Shown here piece by piece: positions 1 through 5,167 of a stretch of DNA of 8,540 nucleotides; the first letter of the stretch is position 1; each line of letters begins with the position of its first letter. Location: assembly GCA_937894495.1 (NCBI GenBank), contig CALCRR010000220.1:1-8540 (forward strand). The letters run 5' to 3'. Source of the stretch: an uncultured Ruminococcus sp. (GTDB lineage Bacteria > Bacillota > Clostridia > Oscillospirales > Ruminococcaceae). The notes under the pieces were generated by a model. It did not search any database and was not told the DNA's origin. It worked only from the letters and a program-made list of their open reading frames with translations. The position numbers were made by a program, and so were the translations under genes.

Positions 1-2
1 GT

Positions 3-992
3 GTCTGGCTCAACAAATGGCTGAACGAGCAGAAAATAATCGGTGAGGGTAGGCGCAAAAATAAAGCGTTGACTGATGACCAAAAGTCTCGCCTTGAATC
101 TATCGGTATGCAGTTTGGCGTGTCAAAAGCCGAGCAGCTGTGGCAGCAGAATTATGAAGAATTAAAACGGTTTTATGATGAAAACGGTCACATAAATGTG
201 CCAAAAAATCACCTGACTTCGGACGGCAAAAAGCTGAATGTGTGGGTCATAAGGCAGAGGAAAGCGAGACAGGACGGTTTGCTTTCAGATGAACGTATCA
301 GACTCCTTGACGAGTTGGGCATGGAGTGGCGGAATATTGCAGATGCATCGTATGAAACCGGATTTGAACATCTAAAGGAGTATATTTCGGAGCATGGTTC
401 GGACAATATTCCGTTAAATGCTGAATCCAAAGACGGATATAAGCTCGGTCGGTGGATAGCAAATTGCAAAAGCAAATTCAAAGCAGGAACGCTAAAAAAG
501 GAATACTGCGACAGATTTGCGGAGTATGGAATTATGCTCGATTCTGAAAAAGCTGACACATGGGAGATGCGTTTTCAGGAAGTCAAAAAGTATTTTGCCA
601 AGCATAATGTTCACACTCTGCCAAAAGATTACCCGAGCAAGGACGGTACGAATCTCTGGCAATGGCTTGAAGATCAGAAGAAGTATTATCGCAAAGGTAC
701 TCTGTCTCCCGAACGAAAGGCAAGGTTCGATGAAATAGGGTATCATTTCAGATCTGACGGCAGGAGAGCTGATGAGGTCAGATTTAAGAAATGGCTGAAA
801 AGCTATGAGATCATAAAAGAATACTCGACAGCACACCCCGGTGAGACAATTGGAAAGGACTTCGTTTATAAGGGCATTCACATCATAAGCTGGTTAAACA
901 ATCAGAGACAACGCTGCAAAAAGGGGCTTGTTGATGATAAACGGCTGGTGCTGCTCAGGCAGTTAAGAGTTAATTCTTATAGGTTTGAGTGA
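3..992 (+). CDS. Helicase-associated (HA) repeat protein, C-terminal part, cut by the left edge
   Basis: The frame ending in TGA at 990-992 is open back to base 3, so the TTG at 69 is not a real start; the gene begins outside the window. The visible protein is almost wholly tandem repeats of about 65-70 residues that match the helicase-associated domain (PF03457 type). A partial copy ends near base 125 and four further copies lie at about 138-338, 348-545, 555-758 and 768-974. Each has an aromatic start, a 'Y/F-x3-N/H-G-x-x-N-x-P' like core, a DG-x-x-L-x-x-W segment, a basic 'QR/QK' stretch, then G-x-L and a closing L-x-x-x-G motif. Such repeats usually follow a DEAD/DEAH helicase core in large mobile-element or phage-associated proteins and are thought to bind nucleic acid. 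The helicase core itself is not visible, so calling it a helicase is inference. A terminator follows 36 bases downstream. Confidence 0.8.
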   Translation, partial: VWLNKWLNEQKIIGEGRRKNKALTDDQKSRLESIGMQFGVSKAEQLWQQNYEELKRFYDENGHINVPKNHLTSDGKKLNVWVIRQRKARQDGLLSDERIRLLDELGMEWRNIADASYETGFEHLKEYISEHGSDNIPLNAESKDGYKLGRWIANCKSKFKAGTLKKEYCDRFAEYGIMLDSEKADTWEMRFQEVKKYFAKHNVHTLPKDYPSKDGTNLWQWLEDQKKYYRKGTLSPERKARFDEIGYHFRSDGRRADEVRFKKWLKSYEIIKEYSTAHPGETIGKDFVYKGIHIISWLNNQRQRCKKGLVDDKRLVLLRQLRVNSYRFE

Positions 993-1027
993 AAAAAGCA
1001 GTGAGAGAACATATGTTCATAACGTGT

Positions 1028-1057
1028 TAGGGCGGTCAAAGTGACCGCCCTATTTTT
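1028..1057 (+). terminator. Intrinsic terminator of the HA-repeat gene
   Basis: An 11-bp perfect stem (1028-1038 with 1042-1052, TAGGGCGGTCA / TGACCGCCCTA) has a 3-base loop AAG and is followed by five T at 1053-1057. It is G+C rich and lies 36 bases past the HA-repeat stop. The stop codon of the opposing Rpn gene (1056-1058) overlaps the T run. On the minus strand the bases after the stem are not T-rich, so it is a better terminator for the plus strand, although it may also stabilise the 3' end of the minus-strand mRNA. Confidence 0.85.
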
Positions 1058-1289
1058 ATGCCTTCAAACCTGTTTTATCCTCAAATTCCGATACTGTCAT
1101 GTTGGCACGTTTGGCTGCCTCAGCAAGCGAAATTAATCCGTCTTTTACAAGACCTACCAGTGCTTCGAGGAAGCCTTCCGTTCTGCCTTCACTTCTTCCT
1201 TTAGCTTCCGATCTTTCTTTCAATACATCTAAAGCCTCACACACGTCAAACTCCTCCTTCCCCGTGTCAATGTCTATATCAATTCCCAT
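1056..1289 (-). CDS. Possible internal small ORF (C-terminal Rpn fragment, RpnS-like)
   Basis: An in-frame ATG at 1289-1287 lies inside the Rpn gene and is preceded by AAAGG with a 5-base spacer (1299-1295). It would yield the last 77 residues, from MGIDIDID to the stop, with no catalytic residue but the whole helical C-terminal tail. E. coli rpn genes are known to express small C-terminal proteins from internal starts that counteract the full-length toxin-like nuclease. That this gene does so is inference only; an AAAGG near an ATG can occur by chance. Confidence 0.25.
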   Translation of the reverse strand: MGIDIDIDTGKEEFDVCEALDVLKERSEAKGRSEGRTEGFLEALVGLVKDGLISLAEAAKRANMTVSEFEDKTGLKA

Positions 1290-2012
1290 TACAACCTTTA
1301 ACAACCTTGTTGTGTTTTTGGATACGTTTTTGTATCTCGGGTCATCATGTACAAGGTGGTCAAGTTCTTCGGGAATTATCGAATGCTTTACATATTTCAG
1401 AGCGATTCCAAGTTTTGTATTTAGTTTATCCAGTTCATCATCGGATAATTCAGCCGGAGCAATAATGTTGAGCTTATAATCCGACATATATTTTAGAACG
1501 CTCTCATCATCGGTGTCCAACATTTCAAATAACGATCTTGGAGCATTCCATTTGCTGCCGTTCCATAGAATTGTTAGAGTGATGACCGGAAGTAACTTAT
1601 CTGTACTGTAAAATCCAGAAAGAAACTCATCAGATGTATCCGGCTTATCTTTATTATTGCGATGTGATTTGGCTACTTCATCTACCTGTGCGGCATATTG
1701 GAGCGCATCATACAGCATATTTTTTACGGGCATAGCAAAGTGTAGCTGTGACTGGTTTTCAACACCAAGAATAAGGTACGCCACGTGACCATCGGACATT
1801 GCAGTGACCATTTTCAGAACATCTCTGTACTTCTGAACAGGTACGGTTTTATCATCATCGCCGTAAGGCAGAGACAGCACAGTTGTATCAAGCGGTTTTA
1901 ACTGCTCGGGCTTTATGACTTGTTTTCCGCCATACAGAAAAAAATTAAATATATCAGCAAACATTGTCTTGTTCTGCATATACTCTTTTGTAACGGTGTC
2001 CTTTTCTGACAA
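1056..2012 (-). CDS. Rpn-family recombination-promoting nuclease / PD-(D/E)XK transposase-like protein
   Basis: Predicted 318-aa nuclease of the Rpn / PDDEXK transposase-like family (PF12784 type). These act as DNA endonucleases linked to recombination and, in Escherichia coli, to phage defence. The N-terminus has the family-typical TKEYMQNKTMFADIFNFFLY segment. The active-site signature is visible as KYRD (D64) followed by GVENQS (E85, Q87), the D...E-x-Q form of the fold. The C-terminus has short Gly-Arg-Ser/Thr-Glu repeats and a helical 'GLISLAEAAKRANMTVSEFE' tail common in these proteins. I start it at TTG 2012-2010 rather than the GTG at 2021, because AAGGAAGTGAT (2027-2017) is a near-perfect ribosome binding site for TTG but overlaps the GTG. 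It is monocistronic, convergent with the HA-repeat gene, and has its own consensus promoter. No frameshift is seen, so the protein looks intact. Confidence 0.85.
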   Translation of the reverse strand: MSEKDTVTKEYMQNKTMFADIFNFFLYGGKQVIKPEQLKPLDTTVLSLPYGDDDKTVPVQKYRDVLKMVTAMSDGHVAYLILGVENQSQLHFAMPVKNMLYDALQYAAQVDEVAKSHRNNKDKPDTSDEFLSGFYSTDKLLPVITLTILWNGSKWNAPRSLFEMLDTDDESVLKYMSDYKLNIIAPAELSDDELDKLNTKLGIALKYVKHSIIPEELDHLVHDDPRYKNVSKNTTRLLKVVMGIDIDIDTGKEEFDVCEALDVLKERSEAKGRSEGRTEGFLEALVGLVKDGLISLAEAAKRANMTVSEFEDKTGLKA

Positions 2013-2033
2013 TGGTATCACTTCCTTAAGTAT

Positions 2034-2062
2034 ATTATATCATTTTCCAGACAGAGTGTCAA
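2034..2062 (-). promoter_or_regulatory. Perfect sigma-A promoter of the Rpn gene
   Basis: On the minus strand TTGACA (2062-2057) and TATAAT (2039-2034) are both exact consensus hexamers with a 17-base spacer (2056-2040). Transcription would begin near 2028-2026, right at the ribosome binding site AAGGAAGTG, giving a leader of about 15 bases before the TTG start. This is seen directly in the sequence; the start point is inferred from standard spacing. Confidence 0.85.
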
Positions 2063-2095
2063 GTGACTTTTGAAAATATATATGATATGAAAACA

Positions 2096-2130
2096 GCCAT
2101 GTCAAGCAATAGATGACATGGCGTTTTTTT
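2096..2130 (+). terminator. Orphan intrinsic terminator-like hairpin
   Basis: A 9-bp perfect stem (GCCATGTCA 2096-2104 with TGACATGGC 2114-2122) has a 9-base loop, then G and seven T (2124-2130). It has the form of a rho-independent terminator on the plus strand, but no plus-strand gene lies directly upstream. On the minus strand it is followed by TGTTTTC, so it may also stop transcripts heading toward the Rpn promoter. It may be a leftover from a lost gene or an insulator between the Rpn gene and the integrase remnant. Confidence 0.6.
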
Positions 2131-2174
2131 AGTGCAGGGGATAAAACGACGTATTTTCGGGCTTTTGGTGTTAA

Positions 2175-2354
2175 TGTCTTTTTGTTGTGTTAAGACACAC
2201 TTTTGCTACCAATGCTTTACAGCACGATTTTGATGTAAAGACCCTTTCTGAACTGCTCGGACATTCAAACGCAAATATAACTATGGCAGTCTATGTGCAT
2301 TCTTCAATAGAAAGAAAAAGTGCCTGCATGGAGCGTCTGCAAGCACTCATGTAA
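2175..2354 (+). pseudogene. Tyrosine recombinase (integrase) 3' remnant
   Basis: This short frame has no usable start but a clear C-terminal catalytic core of a phage/transposon-type tyrosine recombinase. It reads LRHTFATN from 2190, then DVKTLSELLGHSNANIT, then MAVYVHSS, ending in ERLQALM and TAA at 2352-2354. The box II Arg (of LRH), the LGH histidine and the nucleophilic Tyr (of VYVH) are present. The N-terminal DNA-binding domain and the first catalytic Arg are missing. The frame is closed by TAA at 2172-2174, and a GVNV-like stretch just before lies in another frame, which hints at a frameshift as well as the deletion. It cannot be active as it stands and marks a former integrated element here. 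The Rpn gene lies immediately to its left in the opposite direction. Confidence 0.88.
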
Positions 2355-2358
2355 GGTT

Positions 2359-2433
2359 TTAGACCGTCAAATTTTTTGTCGGAGCAGGTCGGAAATGCTC
2401 TGAAAATGCGCCTGTTTCGGCAGTATCTTCCAT
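2359..2433 (-). CDS. Possible 24-aa small ORF
   Basis: On the minus strand, ATG at 2433-2431 opens a 24-codon frame ending in TAA at 2361-2359. It follows AGAGGA with a fair spacing. The product starts MEDTAETGAF and ends APTKNLTV. I do not recognise it. It converges on the integrase remnant, with only 4 bases between the two stop codons. It could be a real small peptide, the tail of a lost element gene, or chance. Confidence 0.15.
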   Translation of the reverse strand: MEDTAETGAFSEHFRPAPTKNLTV

Positions 2434-2457
2434 AATGAAAATCCTCTACGAAAAATC

Positions 2458-2486
2458 TTCACCTATAGTATAGTTTACCATATCAT
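2458..2486 (+). promoter_or_regulatory. Candidate promoter of the polysaccharide operon
   Basis: TTCACC (2458-2463) and TATCAT (2481-2486) are separated by 17 bases and match the -35 and -10 hexamers at 4/6 and 5/6 positions. They lie about 30 bases before the first gene of the cluster. The spacer contains a near-palindromic CTATAGTATAG that could be an operator or an alternative -10. Some promoter is expected between the integrase remnant and 2517; this is the best match I see. Confidence 0.35.
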
Positions 2487-2516
2487 TCGAGGGCTGAACA
2501 GAAAGGTTGATATATC

Positions 2517-2759
2517 GTGGCTTTAACATATAAGCTTGAATCGTTTATAAAGAAGATCACTGCACCTGTTGTGATCGAGTACAACGGCGATGTACATGAG
2601 TTCACGAATGGGGCTGCGGCTTATGAACAGAATTACTCTAAGTATCTGTTCGTCGAGGAAATCAAGATTCAAGACGACAAGATTTGTCTTGTGCTAAAAG
2701 AGAATGAAAGAAAAAATGATACAACGTGGTGCGGCGAGGAACAGGCTACGTTCTTTTGA
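2517..2759 (+). CDS. Small protein of unknown function at the head of the polysaccharide cluster
   Basis: An 80-aa protein I cannot assign to a family with confidence. It starts at GTG with GAAAGG at 2501-2506, a 10-base spacer away; no other in-frame start has a better site. The sequence is charged and looks like a compact alpha/beta fold: a short helix (residues 5-14), a beta-hairpin like PVVIEYNGDVHEF, a helix, then two strands ending KICLVLKEN. The tail contains W-C-G-E-E-Q and ends in FF, which gives it a recognisable end motif. There is no signal peptide or membrane segment, so it should be cytoplasmic. It lies 31 bases before the phosphoglycosyl transferase gene in the same direction, so it is probably the first gene of that transcript. 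Its role may be regulatory or accessory to the transferase, but nothing in the sequence proves this. Confidence 0.65.
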   Translation: MALTYKLESFIKKITAPVVIEYNGDVHEFTNGAAAYEQNYSKYLFVEEIKIQDDKICLVLKENERKNDTTWCGEEQATFF

Positions 2760-2790
2760 GTAAGATACAGATTGGGGAGTATGATATATA

Positions 2791-3393
2791 ATGTACAAAA
2801 ATCATATCAAAAGAGGGTTAGATGTTTTTTTTGCACTGATTCTGCTTATAGTTTTATCTCCTATAATGCTTATCACAGCGATTGCTGTCAAATTAGATTC
2901 TCCAGGCGAGATAATCTTTAAACAGGACAGGATAGGTTTGAACGGCAAAGTTTTCAAAGTATATAAGTTCCGCACCATGTGTGTCGGAGCAGAAAAAATG
3001 ACCGGAGGCGTTTACGAAAGTCACAATGACATGCGTGTCACCGCTGTCGGAAGGATTCTCAGAATAGGCATCGACGAGCTGCCCCAGCTCATTAATATCC
3101 TGAAGGGCGAAATGAGTTTTATCGGACCAAGACCTCCTCTTACATATCACCCATGGAAATATGAAGAATACACGGATTTTCAAAAGCGTATGTTTGATGT
3201 CCGTCCCGGCATTACTGGCTGGGCGCAGGTAAACGGTCGCAAAGGCGTCGAATGGCACAAGAGGATCAAACTTAATGTTTTCTACGTTGAACATTGTTCT
3301 TTTGGTTTAGACTGTCTCATTTTCTTTATGACGATCTTCAAGGTTTTGACTAATGCGGACAATGAGAATACCGGTTCAACAGTAAAATCATAA
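2791..3393 (+). CDS. Undecaprenyl-phosphate phosphoglycosyl (sugar) transferase, PglC/WcaJ type
   Basis: A 200-aa monotopic phosphoglycosyl transferase (bacterial sugar transferase, PF02397). It moves a sugar-1-phosphate from a UDP-sugar to undecaprenyl phosphate at the inner face of the membrane, the first step of capsule or exopolysaccharide repeat-unit assembly. Residues 1-10 are basic; 11-34 form the re-entrant membrane helix with the kink Ser23-Pro24. Then come FKQDRIG, FKVYKFRTM, the catalytic Asp95-Glu96 in IDELPQL, the SFIGPRPPL loop and the VRPGITGWAQVNGR motif. Length equals the minimal PglC-like form, without the extra transmembrane domain of WbaP. Two residues sit between RILR and IDE, where I expect three (for example K-T-S), so a one-residue gap is possible. 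The start ATG follows GGGGAG with an 11-base spacer. The sugar specificity cannot be read from sequence. Confidence 0.95.
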   Translation: MYKNHIKRGLDVFFALILLIVLSPIMLITAIAVKLDSPGEIIFKQDRIGLNGKVFKVYKFRTMCVGAEKMTGGVYESHNDMRVTAVGRILRIGIDELPQLINILKGEMSFIGPRPPLTYHPWKYEEYTDFQKRMFDVRPGITGWAQVNGRKGVEWHKRIKLNVFYVEHCSFGLDCLIFFMTIFKVLTNADNENTGSTVKS

Positions 3394-3416
3394 AAGAAAG
3401 ACGAAGTGAAGAACTG

Positions 3417-4253
3417 ATGGCTTTGAAGCTAATGTACATAACCAATCGCCCCGAGATCGCTCAAATTGCTGAATCAGCAGGTGTTGACCGCATTTTTGTG
3501 GATATGGAGTATATCGGCAAGGACAAGCGGCAGGGCGGGCTTGATACCGTAAAATCACATCATACTGTTGAAGATGTAAAAATAGTCAGAAATGCGATCG
3601 TAAAGGCAGAGCTTTTGGTTCGATGCAATCCTATTCATGAAGCAACATCGGACTACAGTTCTTCACAAGATGAGATAGATCAAACTGTTCACGCAGGTGC
3701 GGATATAATCATGCTGCCGTTTTTCAAGACCGTTGACGAAGTGAGGACTTTCATTAAACTTGTTGGCAGTCGAACAAAAACAATGCTGCTCTTTGAAACT
3801 CCCGAATCAATAGAACATATTGACGAGATATTATCACTTGAAGGCATTGATGAGGTTTTTATCGGATTGAATGATTTGAGTATTGGTTACGGCAGAAAGT
3901 TCATGTTCGAGCTTTTAAGTGATGGTACGGTGGAGCGGATCTGTCAGAAGTTCAAGGAGTATCACTTGCCTTATGGTTTTGGCGGTATTGCTTCTATCGG
4001 AAAGGGTATGCTGCCGTCCGAAAAAATAATCAAGGAGCATTACAGGCTTGGCTCAAGCTGTGTGATACTTTCAAGGAGCTTTTGTAATGTGAACAATATC
4101 GCACATTACGGCATAATCAGTTCGACATTTGTAAATGGAATAAATGCAATTCGGCAATTTGAAAAAGAGTGCAGCAGTTATGCAAATTACTTTATTGATA
4201 ATCAAAATGAAATAGCCGATATAGTCCGACAAATAAACGGTACAGGGTCATGA
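3417..4253 (+). CDS. HpcH/HpaI-type aldolase (citrate lyase beta-like) family protein
   Basis: A 278-aa TIM-barrel protein of the HpcH/HpaI aldolase / citrate lyase beta family (PF03328). Members make or break C-C bonds between pyruvate or acetyl units and aldehydes or keto acids, using a divalent metal. Visible landmarks are VDRIFVDMEY (22-32), VRCN with Arg69, GADIIMLPFFKTVDEV (94-109), LLFETPE with Glu127 and IGLNDLSIGYG with Asp153. Glu127 and Asp153 fit the metal ligands, Arg69 the carboxylate-binding Arg. The start ATG at 3417 lies 24 bases past the transferase stop; its ribosome site (GAAG) is weak, so translation may be coupled. It overlaps the dehydrogenase gene by 4 bases (ATGA). 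In a capsule cluster it likely builds a keto-acid precursor for a sugar or a substituent; the actual substrate is unknown. Confidence 0.88.
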   Translation: MALKLMYITNRPEIAQIAESAGVDRIFVDMEYIGKDKRQGGLDTVKSHHTVEDVKIVRNAIVKAELLVRCNPIHEATSDYSSSQDEIDQTVHAGADIIMLPFFKTVDEVRTFIKLVGSRTKTMLLFETPESIEHIDEILSLEGIDEVFIGLNDLSIGYGRKFMFELLSDGTVERICQKFKEYHLPYGFGGIASIGKGMLPSEKIIKEHYRLGSSCVILSRSFCNVNNIAHYGIISSTFVNGINAIRQFEKECSSYANYFIDNQNEIADIVRQINGTGS

Positions 4254-5167
4254 AATTATTGATAACAGGCGCATGGCAGGGCGCACAGGAGCATATCCCC
4301 GAGATAGAGCGCATGGGTCACGAGGTGGTCTTCATGCAGTGGGAAAAGGACGAGCTGCCGTGTCCTCCCGACGAGATTGAGGGCGTGATCTGCAACGGCT
4401 TGTTTATGAACCATGACATAGAAAAGTTCACAAGCCTTAAATACATACAGCTCACCAGCGCAGGTCTCGACCGTGTGCCACTTGACTACATAAAGTCGCA
4501 CAATATCGAACTGCACAACGCTCGTGGGGTGTACAGCATTCCGATGGCGGAGTTTGCAATCGGCGGTGTGCTGAACCTCTACAAGCAGAGCCGGTTCTTC
4601 ATGAAGAATCAGCAGGCTCGCAAGTGGGAGAAGAATCGCTGCCTGATGGAGCTGTTCGGCAAGACGGTATGTATCGTCGGCTGCGGCAGCGTGGGGACTG
4701 AATGTGCAAAACGGTTCAAGGCGTTCGGCTGCGAGGTCATCGGTGTGGATATTGCACCCCGAACAGACATAAGCTTTGACCGGATAGACGCACTAAGCGA
4801 GCTTGATAGGATTCTCCCCACCGCTGACATTCTCGTGCTTACAGTGCCGCTTACCAACGAAACGAGATACCTCATTAATAAAGAACGTATTTCGCTGATG
4901 AAGCCGAGTGCTGTGCTTGTGAATATCGCAAGAGGCGCAGTGGTCGAGACTTCTGCTCTGACCGAAGCTCTGCAAGAAAACAAGCTCGGCGGTGCGGTGC
5001 TTGATGTATTTGAGGACGAACCGCTTAGTGATAATTCTCCGCTTTGGGATATAGAGAATGTGGTGGTTTCGGCGCATTGTTCGTTTGTGGGGGAGAAGAA
5101 CGGTGATAGGCTTTCGTTTTTGATAATTGATAGATTAAGGAGTTCTAAAAATGTATCATTCTGTTGA
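4250..5167 (+). CDS. NAD-dependent D-isomer-specific 2-hydroxyacid dehydrogenase
   Basis: A 305-aa cytoplasmic dehydrogenase (PF00389/PF02826 family) that reduces a 2-keto acid to a D-2-hydroxy acid with NADH, or the reverse. The Rossmann motif is G144-C-G146-S-V-G149, with Asp167 closing the second strand, which favours NAD over NADP. The catalytic triad is Arg228 (in NIARGAVV), Glu257 (DVFEDEP) and His276 (SAHCS). The start ATG overlaps the aldolase stop (ATGA), the usual sign of coupled translation; the next gene starts inside its last 17 bases. It is slightly shorter than the usual 310-330 residues, and its C-terminal tail after His276 is brief but complete enough. Base composition is clearly higher in G+C than the next gene (a hand count gives 35/60 at 4321-4380). 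It may reduce the keto acid made by the adjacent aldolase; this pairing is inference. Confidence 0.92.
   Translation: MKLLITGAWQGAQEHIPEIERMGHEVVFMQWEKDELPCPPDEIEGVICNGLFMNHDIEKFTSLKYIQLTSAGLDRVPLDYIKSHNIELHNARGVYSIPMAEFAIGGVLNLYKQSRFFMKNQQARKWEKNRCLMELFGKTVCIVGCGSVGTECAKRFKAFGCEVIGVDIAPRTDISFDRIDALSELDRILPTADILVLTVPLTNETRYLINKERISLMKPSAVLVNIARGAVVETSALTEALQENKLGGAVLDVFEDEPLSDNSPLWDIENVVVSAHCSFVGEKNGDRLSFLIIDRLRSSKNVSFC

Noticed and set aside
69..71. TTG as start of the HA-repeat gene
   Set aside because: The same frame is open to base 3 and continues the repeat pattern (WLNKWLNEQK...), so the gene extends beyond the left edge.
517..738. 73-codon plus-strand open frame
   Set aside because: Alternative frame inside the HA-repeat gene without a domain pattern.
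1099..1479. 126-codon plus-strand open frame
   Set aside because: Antisense shadow of the Rpn C-terminal coding region, Ser-rich, with no motif.
2019..2021. GTG as start of the Rpn gene
   Set aside because: The ribosome binding site overlaps or abuts it; TTG at 2012 has proper spacing and gives the family-typical N-terminus.
2893..3294. 133-codon minus-strand open frame
   Set aside because: Lies wholly inside the sugar transferase gene on the opposite strand and shows no family features.
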